Shown: positions 1 through 7,369, counted from the first letter of the stretch. The stretch: 64,000 nucleotides of DNA from Pantoea eucalypti (GCF_009646115.1 NZ_CP045723.1:1-64000); one strand, 5' to 3'. Notes: generated from the sequence alone by a model not told the origin. Numbers and translations: made by a program.

Positions 1-810
1 ATGAGCGCAAATATAATAAATAAAATCCTTAATCACAAGGCAAAAAGATTCAAGAGTATCTTTTCAGATGACTCAGTAGACCTGTATTTTAACAGCGAAA
101 GAAAAACGTTTCATGCAGCTGAATTTGGAAGATATAGAGAAAATCTGACTGCTGATTTTCTGAAAGCATTCATTCCGGGTTATACGGCTGTTTCAACAGG
201 TTTTATCGTATCTCAAAAAAATAGCGTAAGTACGCAATGTGATATCATACTTTATGATAAAGAGCTTACCCCCTTAATTCAGGATGATAACCTTAACCAG
301 TTCTTTCCAGCTGATTGCATCAAAGGCATAGGAGAGGTTAAATCTAACTTGAAGCAGTCGCAGTTGAAAGAGGCTTTAGTAAAACTAGCAAAAGTCAAAA
401 TGGTTAGTTTTGAAGTTAGTCTACGCTCTGCTGGTCACAATGGCGACATATATGACAGGGAGCAAAACTGGAACCACGCTTATACTTTCTTGATTTGCAA
501 TAAAATTGAGGGCGATACATCAGACCTCGCCAAAGATATCGATGATTATTATAACCAAAATTCTATACCCCATAAGTTTAGACATAACTTTGTATTATCT
601 TTAGACGGCAATGCACTTTTTTATAGAGATAGCGAAGATTATTCTGTCGCCTCTCCTGTAGTTCGTTCAAATGGAGCTGACGTTATTTGCACTCCAGTAA
701 ATATCGATAGAGATTTTGATCGCGCAATTAAACACTTTGCTCAGCTGACATATACAAATCTTTCTCTCCAAAAACGTGTAATAATGAATATTATGGAATA
801 TTTAAGTTAA
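1..810 (+). CDS. DUF6602-like protein with PD-(D/E)XK nuclease-like core
   Basis: A 269-residue protein starting at the first base of the window, so a longer N-terminus upstream cannot be excluded. The stretch GRYRENLTADFLKAF (about residues 43-57), then CDIILYD (about 79-85) and IGEVKS (about 110-115), is the pattern of the DUF6602 family, and D-x-I...E-V-K matches the core of PD-(D/E)XK nucleases. A DNA-cleaving or DNA-binding role, perhaps defensive, is inferred; no partner gene is visible. Base composition is clearly more AT-rich than the phage structural genes, which suggests acquired cargo. It ends 28 bases before a 10-bp hairpin that could terminate transcription. Confidence 0.6.
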   Translation: MSANIINKILNHKAKRFKSIFSDDSVDLYFNSERKTFHAAEFGRYRENLTADFLKAFIPGYTAVSTGFIVSQKNSVSTQCDIILYDKELTPLIQDDNLNQFFPADCIKGIGEVKSNLKQSQLKEALVKLAKVKMVSFEVSLRSAGHNGDIYDREQNWNHAYTFLICNKIEGDTSDLAKDIDDYYNQNSIPHKFRHNFVLSLDGNALFYRDSEDYSVASPVVRSNGADVICTPVNIDRDFDRAIKHFAQLTYTNLSLQKRVIMNIMEYLS

Positions 811-837
811 TTATTAGCTGACATTAATACCTAAACC

Positions 838-867
838 AGTAGCACGCTTTGCGCATAGCGTGCTACT
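838..867. terminator. Hairpin between convergent genes
   Basis: AGTAGCACGC and GCGTGCTACT form a perfect 10-bp stem around a 10-base loop, between the rightward DUF6602 gene and a leftward gene ending at 877. No long T tract follows on either side, so it is a probable bidirectional, not a classical, terminator. Confidence 0.5.
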
Positions 868-876
868 GCTAAAATA

Positions 877-1182
877 TTATAGCTGTTCCCGCTTTTTACC
901 AATCAGCACCTGCTGTTTCACCTCACTTATGGTTTCTTCGGCCCAGTCACGGTCAAAACCCGGCATAGTGTCAAATGCGTCAGCGATATCAGCCGGGATC
1001 GCGTCGATATACTCCAGCCCTGCCTTTGCCACTTCCACCAGCTCCGAACCGGTACGGCGCAGCGCCAACAGCTCTCTGGCCATCATCTGCGTCAGCGCGT
1101 GATTTGGCGCAAATGCCAGGTTGTTCTGCGGTTCAGCGGCGAACATTTCCAGCTCTTTATCAGTCAGACGATCGTTGATCAT
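877..1182 (-). CDS. Small acidic hypothetical protein (101 aa)
   Basis: Leftward ORF of 101 codons starting MINDRLTDKELEMFAAEP. An AGGAAG sequence sits just upstream of the ATG, a good ribosome binding site. The protein is rich in Ala, Glu and Asp, has no membrane segment and looks mostly helical. The general style is that of small accessory proteins of enterobacterial prophages, but I do not recognise the family. It heads a run of small leftward ORFs between the DUF6602 gene and umuDC. Confidence 0.55.
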   Translation of the reverse strand: MINDRLTDKELEMFAAEPQNNLAFAPNHALTQMMARELLALRRTGSELVEVAKAGLEYIDAIPADIADAFDTMPGFDRDWAEETISEVKQQVLIGKKREQL

Positions 1183-1223
1183 GGCGGCTTCCTCAGTTCT
1201 CTGTGGCGATCAACGTTCAGTCA

Positions 1224-1400
1224 TCAGGCATCACCGCTATCACGATTGAAGGCAATAACTACACGGTTAGCCGCATCCACAATGGCAGCGAACTGTACGT
1301 TATTCACTTTGGCATGAGGTGATTGTCTTGCGATTTCAGCGATTAAAGCGCTGATAAGAAACGGCTGGCTCAAATTGAGGGATTTAGTAGTGCCGGTCAT
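1224..1400 (-). CDS. Small hypothetical protein (58 aa)
   Basis: Leftward ORF. I take the start at the internal ATG (MTGTTKSLNLSQ) and not the one nine codons upstream, because the product then has a normal polar N-terminus; the ribosome binding site is weak in both cases. The region SQPFLISALIAEIARQSPHA is amphipathic. The upstream region at about 1441-1458 holds a copy of the repressor-operator-like motif, which fits a repressed phage gene. Function unknown. Confidence 0.35.
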   Translation of the reverse strand: MTGTTKSLNLSQPFLISALIAEIARQSPHAKVNNVQFAAIVDAANRVVIAFNRDSGDA

Positions 1401-1440
1401 GTGTAATATTCCAGTGGTTAATTCCACGCTGGAGTTTATT

Positions 1441-1458
1441 ACATTCTAAAATTTATTT
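1441..1458 (+). promoter_or_regulatory. Putative repressor operator, copy 1
   Basis: ACATTCTAAAATTTATTT. It shares an ATTCTAAA core followed by a T/A-rich TTTATT half with sites at 3679, 6677, 12911 and 57787. P1 C1 repressor binds the asymmetric 17-mer ATTGCTCTAATAAATTT, which shares TCTAA and the A/T tail. Assignment as a C1-type operator is inference from recurrence and placement. Confidence 0.4.
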
Positions 1459-1499
1459 AAATTTAATCTTATGCTCACTTTGAGCGGTGGCAAATGAAG

Positions 1500-1529
1500 C
1501 CTGCTGGCTCAGAGAGCAGCCAGCAGGTC
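1500..1529 (-). terminator. Strong hairpin downstream of leftward ORF 1563-1709
   Basis: CCTGCTGGCT and AGCCAGCAGG form a 10-bp stem with an eight-base loop. It lies just past the stop codon of the leftward small membrane protein, so it probably ends that transcript; no strong T tract follows. Confidence 0.4.
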
Positions 1530-1562
1530 ATCAGGCAGGTAGAAACTTAAAGCGAATGCAGG

Positions 1563-1709
1563 TTAATTGAGTGAGTCTGATTTAGTTATGCAGGCATCAA
1601 ATGCGCGCAACATCGCAGGCAATCTGTACAATGTAGTGACAGTTACCAGCGCCAGTACTGCAAAGAAAAGTGTCATTAAAACAAAAGCGAAGTTTGCTGT
1701 GTCAGTCAT
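1563..1709 (-). CDS. Small single-span membrane protein (48 aa)
   Basis: Leftward ORF starting MTDTANFAFVLM, preceded by GGAG about nine bases upstream. The stretch from FAFVLMTLFF through LVTVTTLY is a clear membrane helix, followed by a short polar tail (RLPAMLRAFDACITKSDSLN). An earlier in-frame ATG would add 14 residues but has a poorer ribosome binding site. Small one-helix proteins like this occur among P1-class accessory genes (antiholins, superinfection factors, toxins); none can be assigned here. Confidence 0.4.
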   Translation of the reverse strand: MTDTANFAFVLMTLFFAVLALVTVTTLYRLPAMLRAFDACITKSDSLN

Positions 1710-1900
1710 ATCCGTACAACTCCAAGCCAGAAAAATATTAACGCATTTCATGAATTTATGCGTTTTCGGTTTTTTCTGATTGTATGCACACTCTAAGAGT
1801 CGATCAAGAAGTGATCAGCGCCACTACTAAAAGTAGTGGTACTAATCCTGCTTAAATAACACTTAAGCTAAATTACTGATATTTTTTAACTTATCGCAAG

Positions 1901-3166
1901 TTATTTCATCTTTACGACGGGTAGCTCTTCCCAGCGCGTCAGATAGCGCGGAGAGAGCATTTCCCGCTTCATCTGGTAGGCCGGATTAACGCCCTGACCG
2001 GCAATAAACAGCGTGCCGCGCTGATAGCTGTTCAGCTTGTCCATCACGGCCATCAGTTTATCGCTGCCGGGTCGCGGCGGAGCCTCGTCAAACAGGTTCA
2101 GCTGCTGCTCTGAACCGCAGAACTCCCCCAGCATCACTCCGGCCTTCGCATACTCATAGCCGTCGCGCCAGATAGCTCTGAGGCCGCGCACGGCGGCATC
2201 AATCAGATCGCGGGTATCCTGTGTGGCCGTCGTAAATGAATGGCTGGCACCGCGTGAGTAATACGGGCGGCGCGGGTCGTGTTTGCTGGTCTGAATGAAT
2301 ACGGTGATATTCCGGCAGTACTGCTTTTCACGCCGCAGCTTTTCACCGGCGCTGGTGGCAAAGAAGCAAACCGCGTTACTCACTTCATCCAGGCTGGTGA
2401 GGCGCTTGCCGAACGAACGGCTCACCACCAGCTGCTGCTTAGTCGGCGGGTTCTCTTCGAGCTCGAAACAGCGTTCGCCGCGCAGCTCCCGCACGGTGCG
2501 CTCCAGCATCACGTTGAAGTTTTTGCGGATCATGGTTGTGTCAGCACGGGCAAGGTCGAGCATCGTTTTGATGTTCATCAGCTGCAGCCTGGCCCCTATC
2601 TTTCTGCCGACGCCCCACGTTTCGGAGACGTCGAGCAACGATAGCAGCTTGTCGCGCCGTTTCGGGTCGGTCAGCACCACCACGCCGCCTGTTTTAGGCC
2701 AGGTCTTTGCTGCGTGCGTGGCTACCTTACAGAGCGTCTTTGTCTCTGCTATCCCTATGCCGCATTTCATCGTGGTGTGCTGGATTACGGTGCGCCTGAT
2801 CTCTTCCCCGAAGGTCTGGAAGTCCACCAGCTTTTCCATGCCGTCCAGAGAGCCGAAAACCTCGTCAATCGAGTACGCTTCCAGGTTCGGAACGTATTCA
2901 CCCACTATCGTATGGAAACGCTTGCTGAATGCGTCATACAGCGTGTAGTTGCTGCTGAACACCACCACGCCGTAGCGCCGAATGGTATCGCGGATTTTAA
3001 ACAGCGGATCGCCCCGCTTAAGGCCCACATTCTTTGCTTCGCGGTTCAGCGCCGCGATACAGCCGTCGTTGTTCGTCGCCACCACGACAGGACGCCCGTG
3101 CAGGTCCGGCCTGAATGCCAGCTCCGCCGACACGTAGAATGCGTTAACGTCACTGTGCAGGAACAT
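1901..3166 (-). CDS. umuC: UmuC-like Y-family DNA polymerase (Pol V catalytic subunit)
   Basis: A 421-residue protein, the normal UmuC length (E. coli 422). The N-terminus MFLHSDVNAFYVSAE carries the metal-binding Asp of motif I, the NNDGCIAALNREAK segment follows, and AYSIDEVF contains the conserved Asp-Glu catalytic pair. Helix-hairpin-helix residues (SETWGVGRKIGARL) and the little-finger region come next. With two UmuD' subunits and RecA it would do error-prone translesion synthesis during the SOS response. The start codon overlaps the 3' end of umuD by 17 bases, so the pair is translationally coupled. P1 itself has only a UmuD homologue (humD), so a full umuDC is an addition here. Confidence 0.95.
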   Translation of the reverse strand: MFLHSDVNAFYVSAELAFRPDLHGRPVVVATNNDGCIAALNREAKNVGLKRGDPLFKIRDTIRRYGVVVFSSNYTLYDAFSKRFHTIVGEYVPNLEAYSIDEVFGSLDGMEKLVDFQTFGEEIRRTVIQHTTMKCGIGIAETKTLCKVATHAAKTWPKTGGVVVLTDPKRRDKLLSLLDVSETWGVGRKIGARLQLMNIKTMLDLARADTTMIRKNFNVMLERTVRELRGERCFELEENPPTKQQLVVSRSFGKRLTSLDEVSNAVCFFATSAGEKLRREKQYCRNITVFIQTSKHDPRRPYYSRGASHSFTTATQDTRDLIDAAVRGLRAIWRDGYEYAKAGVMLGEFCGSEQQLNLFDEAPPRPGSDKLMAVMDKLNSYQRGTLFIAGQGVNPAYQMKREMLSPRYLTRWEELPVVKMK

Positions 3167-3593
3167 TGTCAGTACGGTGGATCACATAAGTAACCACCCC
3201 CCATATTTCCAGTGCATCAGGTTCTATCGGGATCGGCTTATAGCGCGGATTCATGGCCAGCAGCATCGGCACCGGCCTAAGCTGCAGCTTTTTTACCGTA
3301 AACTCTCCGTCTACTGAGGCAATTACGATCTGCCCGTCTGCCGCTGCCTTCGATTTATCCACCACCAGCAAATCACCGTCAAAAATACCGGCCCCTATCA
3401 TCGACTCACCCTCACATCGCACGAAATAAGTCGCCGTTTTGGCCCGGACACAATAATCATTTAGGTCCAGCGGTGTGTCTTCATATCCAATGGCCGGAGA
3501 CGGGAAGCCTGCTGCAACCGTTTCGAGAAATTGTTTAAAAGCCTGTCGTGGCGCGGCTTCGTCCGGTATTGCTATCACTTCTAATCGCATCAT
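3150..3593 (-). CDS. umuD: UmuD-like SOS mutagenesis protein (S24 self-cleaving)
   Basis: A 147-residue protein with every UmuD landmark: cleavage site A28-G29 in VAAGFPSPA, catalytic Ser64 in GESMIGAGI and catalytic Lys101 in VDGEFTVKKLQLRP. RecA-stimulated autocleavage would give UmuD', the active partner of UmuC encoded just downstream. Two adjacent ATGs follow an AGGAGGGG ribosome binding site, and either can serve. A perfect CTGT-N8-ACAG LexA site lies directly upstream at 3609-3624, so the operon should be SOS-induced by the host LexA. Confidence 0.95.
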   Translation of the reverse strand: MMRLEVIAIPDEAAPRQAFKQFLETVAAGFPSPAIGYEDTPLDLNDYCVRAKTATYFVRCEGESMIGAGIFDGDLLVVDKSKAAADGQIVIASVDGEFTVKKLQLRPVPMLLAMNPRYKPIPIEPDALEIWGVVTYVIHRTDNVPAQ

Positions 3594-3606
3594 AGCCCCT
3601 CCTTAT

Positions 3607-3626
3607 CACTGTACAAAAATACAGTA
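3607..3626 (-). promoter_or_regulatory. LexA box of the umuDC operon
   Basis: CTGTACAAAAATACAG (3609-3624) matches the enterobacterial LexA consensus CTGT-N8-ACAG exactly, with AT-rich spacing. It lies about 15 bases before the umuD start codon, where LexA would occlude the promoter. Confidence 0.9.
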
Positions 3627-3678
3627 TAAGATTAGAAGTATGGAATTGACCAGTGGGCGATTTCATATAAGAATAAGT

Positions 3679-3696
3679 ACATTCTAAAATTTTATT
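3679..3696 (+). promoter_or_regulatory. Putative repressor operator, copy 2
   Basis: ACATTCTAAAATTTTATT, nearly identical to the copy at 1441. It lies between the divergent umuD gene and the small ORF at 3709, so it could control either. Confidence 0.45.
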
Positions 3697-3708
3697 AATT
3701 TCACCACT

Positions 3709-3924
3709 ATGAACTTAGGTTTGAAGCAGATCGAATTGGATAAGTTGCGCGGTTACTGGAAGGCAAAAGGCTTTGTGGAAGCTGGTAGAGCCGAGCCGTT
3801 ACGGATAAATCGCACTGACTGCTATATCACGTTCCTAAAAAAGAATTGGGTATGTAAAGACCTGAAGGGAAACACTATTGATAGCAGGCCAATGCTCTTC
3901 GCTCTGCTGAAACATAATATCTAA
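3709..3924 (+). CDS. Small basic hypothetical protein (71 aa)
   Basis: Rightward ORF of 71 codons starting MNLGLKQIELDK, divergent from umuDC and directly after an operator-like motif. The product is basic and soluble (KLRGYWKAKGF, ITFLKKNWVCKDLKG). No convincing ribosome binding site precedes the ATG, which limits confidence. I do not recognise the family. Confidence 0.4.
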   Translation: MNLGLKQIELDKLRGYWKAKGFVEAGRAEPLRINRTDCYITFLKKNWVCKDLKGNTIDSRPMLFALLKHNI

Positions 3925-4340
3925 GAACTCGTCATTATCCCCGCGCTTTACCTCTGCTTGCGCAAGCCATGCTTATATTGCTTGCGCGGCCTCCTTCTCG
4001 ACTATTTTGTCACTTTTCTGGCCTGCGACATTTACAAAAGAATTTTCTGGGCCGCAAGGCCCAGCCCTGCTGACTTGCTCCCTTCAATCTATGTGCGTTT
4101 TGCAAAACACTATATCTGGTGGGCTTGCACGAGAAGAACCACTGCATTTATGATTTTATCTATGCACAGTATGAATGGCGCGCATGGGACGCAAAGCTAT
4201 TTATCGCATAGAGTTGAAAGCCGATAAAAAAAACATAATGATGTGGAAAAGGCCAGTCAGGGAGCTTTACATGACTGTTCTGAGGCATAGGGAGTCACGC
4301 TAAACAGTGTGGTAGAATGCCTTAAAATGTTGCGAAATTG

Positions 4341-4360
4341 TAATAAGACTCACTATAGAA
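4341..4360 (+). promoter_or_regulatory. T7-class phage RNA polymerase promoter-like sequence / sigma70 promoter
   Basis: TAATAAGACTCACTATAGAA differs from the T7 core TAATACGACTCACTATAG at one base. The same stretch also reads as a sigma70 promoter, TTGCGA (4330-4335), 18 bases, then TATAGA (4354-4359). The sigma70 reading is the more economical one; which polymerase uses it is open. Confidence 0.45.
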
Positions 4361-4518
4361 GCAATAACGCTTGAGGCTTGTGATGTAATGGACCTACGAT
4401 ATGTATCAGGCCGTGAAAACGCTTACTTTCGGAGTATTTGCGTAGCAGCTTATACAAAAAGTTACTGCCTTTAAGGCAATGAAACTGCTCTGATGTTGAT
4501 GTATCCTTGCTTCAGATA

Positions 4519-4543
4519 CAAAAAAACCGCCCGTAGGCGGCTT
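4519..4543 (-). terminator. Rho-independent terminator (leftward)
   Basis: Read leftward, GCCGCC-tacg-GGCGG is followed by six to seven T residues. It would end a leftward transcript arising between here and about 5000, although no clear leftward gene exists there. Confidence 0.7.
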
Positions 4544-4988
4544 AGTTGAATCCAGAAAGGTGTTCTCAGGCACTTCTCCAGAAAGGCAAAAATCGTTCTC
4601 AGGCGATTTTTACCACTGCAGATTTGCTTGAATCAGCAAACACAAGCAGAAGCTCTCAAAGCCAGTATACGGTTTGCGATTGTGGTTGCAACTTGTGAGC
4701 GACGAAAAATTTTCGCTCACTTTTGCAAAAAAGTGAGTTTCAATAAAACGTGGTTTCAGGAAATTCAGTTTTTTCAAAACTTTCTCAGCGCGAGAAAGAG
4801 TAAAAACTAGTGTTCGAAGACGTTGTAAAGAGTATATTTTTTCAACGTTAAATAATGCGGCAAGGTGGTTTCTCAGCCAATCGGAACCTTGCATGCCCTG
4901 TTAACAATGAAGACCGAGCACAAGCAGAAGTTCTCATTCTCTTGCGCGGCGCCCCGAACGCTACAGGTCAAATCGTAAGGCCTCAAGC

Positions 4989-5108
4989 ATGAGATACAAC
5001 GTTATTGTTGTGTCATTGCTGTTGGCATTACTGCACCCAACCGGAGGTGAGGGTATGAACATCAATACCAACATCTACGTGCCGGTGACAGTCATCCACA
5101 GCAACTGA
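4989..5108 (+). CDS. 39-residue hydrophobic small protein
   Basis: ATG at 4989 opens a 39-codon frame: RYNVIVVSLLLALLHPTGG, a signal- or membrane-like helix, then a polar tail ending VPVTVIHSN. It stops six bases before a perfect rho-independent terminator (5115-5137), which makes a short dedicated transcript likely. The shape (tiny, hydrophobic, own terminator, close to the replicon) resembles type I toxins and leader peptides. I recognise no known family, and the ribosome binding site is not obvious. Confidence 0.4.
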   Translation: MRYNVIVVSLLLALLHPTGGEGMNINTNIYVPVTVIHSN

Positions 5109-5114
5109 CAGTAA

Positions 5115-5137
5115 GCCGCCTTCGGGCGGCTTTTTTT
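5115..5137 (+). terminator. Rho-independent terminator
   Basis: GCCGCC-ttcg-GGCGGC followed by seven T residues, directly after the small ORF at 4989-5108. Confidence 0.9.
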
Positions 5138-5228
5138 ATGCTGGTGGTCGGGATAAAAGTGCGCGGTAAACATTGCTGGTTTCGTGACGGGCAGCAGCAG
5201 TTAAATCAAACCAGATATGGCATGGATG

Positions 5229-5452
5229 TTAGTCTATTCATGGCATGCATTAGTCTATTCATGGTTCTCACCACCAGCGAATACTTAACGTTAGTCTATT
5301 CATGGTGTGCTGGTCATTTCGCCCGCATGACGCCTAAAATTGCAGCTATTTTCTAACATTTACCATGAATAGACTAATGCCGTCCATGAATCACCTAACG
5401 TTATGCGCACGTCACCGGTTTTCACCTAACGTTCACCATGAATCACCTAACG
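5229..5452. repeat. Downstream iteron array (incA-like)
   Basis: Three copies of TTAGTCTATTCATGG (5229, 5250, 5291) in one orientation, one inverted CCATGAATAGACTAA (5363), two variants CCATGAATCACCTAACG (5384, 5436) and a partial TTTTCACCTAACG (about 5419). They abut the repA stop codon. In P1 the incA iterons downstream of repA titrate and handcuff RepA to limit copy number; the same role is inferred here. Confidence 0.85.
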
Positions 5453-6337
5453 TCATTCGACAGGTAACAGCTCTGGGCGACGCGAATGGATCTGGAAGTA
5501 CACTACCCCATCTTTCTTCACTTCTGAGTAGGTCAGATAGCCTATCTTCTGTAGCTCCTTCATAGCGTTTCTTACCGCTAAATTTTGAGCACTAACGCTG
5601 GACGTCAGATTAAGTCGCTCCCGCAATCGCTCCAGTGATATCTGTATGAATCCGTTAGGCATACTCTCAATATATACATAGAGCGCTTGGGCTGATTCCT
5701 TGCGTGGTAGTGCCTGTATAGCTTTTAGCTGCAATAAGACTTTATGATCGAATGCGTACAGCTCCCATAGCCTGGAGTCACCCTCAAGCGAGATAATGTC
5801 TTTCTCAATGTCGAACGTTGCGCTTTGAAGCAAGTGGGTGATCGTAGCTTTACTGCCATCTTTGTTCTTGAAGGAAACAACAATGGATGCGATGCGATTA
5901 AGCGACGCAAAAAAACGATCGCGTGAACGCTGGTTGATATCGTCTACGGCAATCCCGGTAAGTTTGGCAAATTCAGTGAAAGGCAACTCTATCCTGTTGG
6001 AGTGATCGCCATACTTAGAGAACGCCCGGATAGCACCTATCCAAGTCTTGAAATCCGTACTCATATCGAGGCGACTGCCACGAATAGTAATATTTGTGTA
6101 ACCCTCTGCTTTTGCTATCTCTAGCTCGCGCAAGTCTTCTGAGGCATCAATAGTTGAGTTACCACGTCCTGTAGTGGGCTTATTTTTGGCCGATGGGACA
6201 AAGACTCCCAAGCGCATCAATGCTATTGGCTGAACGGTTCTGTTAGCCGTTGGTGTCAGTGTATAAGTCTTCCCTTCTTCACCACCAACAAATGACAAGG
6301 CATCACTTATTGTCTTGATTTGATTACCATTTTCCAT
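5453..6337 (-). CDS. repA: P1-type plasmid replication initiator RepA
   Basis: A 294-residue initiator (P1 RepA is 286). Diagnostic stretches shared with P1 RepA include RTVQPIALMRLGVFVP (about 34-49), ELEIAKAEGYTNI, RLDMSTDFKTWIGAIRAFSKYG and LWELYAFDHKVLLQLKAIQALPRKESAQALYVYIESMP, which span the two winged-helix DNA-binding domains. RepA monomers bind the iterons on both flanks, melt the origin with DnaA, and repress repA transcription. The gene sits between the two iteron arrays exactly as in the P1 plasmid replicon, but the iteron sequence differs from that of P1, so incompatibility with P1 is not expected. Confidence 0.95.
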   Translation of the reverse strand: MENGNQIKTISDALSFVGGEEGKTYTLTPTANRTVQPIALMRLGVFVPSAKNKPTTGRGNSTIDASEDLRELEIAKAEGYTNITIRGSRLDMSTDFKTWIGAIRAFSKYGDHSNRIELPFTEFAKLTGIAVDDINQRSRDRFFASLNRIASIVVSFKNKDGSKATITHLLQSATFDIEKDIISLEGDSRLWELYAFDHKVLLQLKAIQALPRKESAQALYVYIESMPNGFIQISLERLRERLNLTSSVSAQNLAVRNAMKELQKIGYLTYSEVKKDGVVYFQIHSRRPELLPVE

Positions 6338-6379
6338 TGATATCGCCTGAACGTAGTAATGTGAATATTTATGACCGCC

Positions 6380-6482
6380 ACCATGAATAGACTAACACCC
6401 TACCATGAATAAACTAACAATTACCATGAACAGACTAACACTCAACATGAATAGACTAACTTCTACCATGAATAGACTAATG
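6380..6482 (+). repeat. Origin iterons (incC-like), five copies
   Basis: Five direct repeats of ACCATGAATAGACTAACA or close variants begin at 6380, 6402, 6423, 6444 and 6465. The 21-22 base periodicity puts RepA on one helix face. They overlap the leftward repA promoter region, so RepA binding should also autoregulate its gene. Confidence 0.9.
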
Positions 6483-6489
6483 TAAAACC

Positions 6490-6640
6490 CACTTTTTACT
6501 ATTTAATTCAGCAAGTTGAAAGCAAGGTGATCTCTTAGGATCTATTTATGATCTCTATATGATCGATTTATATGATCTATCCAGTGGATAAGTGGATAAC
6601 CTGCCGTGATGATTAACTAAGTGCCATAACCAGTGGACAA
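6490..6640. other. oriR: Plasmid origin core: GATC cluster and DnaA boxes
   Basis: Next to the iterons lies an AT-rich stretch with five GATC sites in about 50 bases (6529, 6539, 6550, 6561, 6574), then overlapping DnaA boxes AGTGGATAA at 6583-6591 and 6591-6599 and a weaker AGTGGACAA near 6632. P1 oriR has the same order of features: iterons, a run of five Dam-methylated heptamers and tandem DnaA boxes. This is the probable melting region of the plasmid origin. Confidence 0.85.
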
Positions 6641-6676
6641 TTACGGATTGCTTTACAGATTCCGCGAGGTGATCAA

Positions 6677-6701
6677 CAATCTAAAAAATATTTTAGAATT
6701 G
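6677..6701. promoter_or_regulatory. Palindromic operator-like site upstream of ref
   Basis: A 25-base near-palindrome with half sites CAATCTAAAAAATA and TATTTTAGAATTG, ending eight bases before the ref start codon. The right half contains the ATTCTAAAAT motif on the reverse strand. The position suits repression of ref by the prophage repressor, as known for P1. Confidence 0.5.
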
Positions 6702-6709
6702 GTTAAATC

Positions 6710-7369
6710 ATGGAAAGCACAGATTTTCAGGCCGCACGGGAAAAACAGGCAAGAGCACAGCAGCGCCAGCGAGAAAAACACGCAGCAAAACTGGCAGACC
6801 CGGAGTTTCGGCAGCAGCAGTACGCAAAGCAGAAAGCCAGCAATAGCAGGATGCTTGCCAGGCAGATTGAAAAACGTAATTCCCCTAACTGGATTGCAGA
6901 GCAAAAAGCTAAAGCAGTAAAACGCGCTGTAAGCGTCTCTGAGCGCCTGAAAGACAAAAAGCCAGCACCAGTGGCAGCGAAGCGGCAAACACGCGCCAGC
7001 GCGTCCGGAAGAGGCCTTAAAGGGCGCACACCGACTGCAGCCGAACGCGTTGTTATGGATGCACTGGGGAAACTGCCCTGCATTGCTTGCATGCAACACG
7101 GTAAAGAATCGTTACTAATCAGCCTGCATCACATCGAGGGCCGGACTAAACCCGGCGCACATCTGCTGCAACTTCCCCTTTGCGATCCGCACCACCAGCA
7201 CGCTGCACCGGCAAAGATTCGCGCAGAGTTCCCCTGGCTGGTACCGGTACATGCGGACGGCATTACGGGCGGCAAGGCTGAGTTCTCCCGGCATAACGGC
7301 ACTGAACAGGAATTGATGATCAAAGCCTATGCGCTTGCGGGCATAACGCACTTACTACCAACCCTGTAA
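6710..7369 (+). CDS. ref: Ref family RecA-dependent HNH nuclease
   Basis: A 219-residue protein with a lysine/glutamine-rich disordered N-terminus (REKHAAKLADPEFRQQQYAK) and a C-terminal half very close to P1 Ref: SGRGLKGRTPTAAERVV, CIAC (Cys124/Cys127), LHHIEGRTKPG (His140/His141), LPLCDPHHQHAAPA (Cys158, His161/162/164) and PWLVPVHADGITGGK. These are the zinc-binding and HNH catalytic residues. P1 Ref cuts DNA at RecA-coated displacement loops and raises recombination. The N-terminal tail is somewhat longer than in P1 (186 residues). It sits beside the replicon and behind an operator-like palindrome. Confidence 0.93.
   Translation: MESTDFQAAREKQARAQQRQREKHAAKLADPEFRQQQYAKQKASNSRMLARQIEKRNSPNWIAEQKAKAVKRAVSVSERLKDKKPAPVAAKRQTRASASGRGLKGRTPTAAERVVMDALGKLPCIACMQHGKESLLISLHHIEGRTKPGAHLLQLPLCDPHHQHAAPAKIRAEFPWLVPVHADGITGGKAEFSRHNGTEQELMIKAYALAGITHLLPTL

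Larger units (their letters stand above)
3925..4988. other. 1.06-kb region without a convincing gene
   Basis: ORFs here are short and of implausible composition. Visible elements: repeated CTTGCGC(A/G) words at about 3955-3985 and again at 4950; a T7-class promoter-like sequence at 4341; a leftward terminator at 4519; the hairpin GTGAGCGA...TCGCTCAC at about 4695-4720; and the phrase CACAAGCAGAAG(C/T)TCTCA repeated near 4641 and 4919. It could be a decayed second replicon or a regulatory RNA region. Confidence 0.4.

Noticed and set aside
2279..3193. Long rightward frames opposite umuC
   Set aside because: They lie wholly antisense to a certain gene and their peptides have no domain pattern and shadow-like composition.
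3958..4227. 89-codon rightward frame (MRKPCLYCLRGLLLDYF)
   Set aside because: Unusual composition, no ribosome binding site and repeated CTTGCGC words in it; more likely non-coding DNA.
4610..4894. 94-codon leftward frame (MQGSDWLRNHLAALF)
   Set aside because: Overlaps hairpins and repeats, has a poor start and no recognisable fold; kept as part of the non-coding region.
6653..7099. Leftward frames opposite ref
   Set aside because: Antisense shadows of ref; the Cys-rich peptide is the reverse reading of codons for Lys/Ala/Gln.
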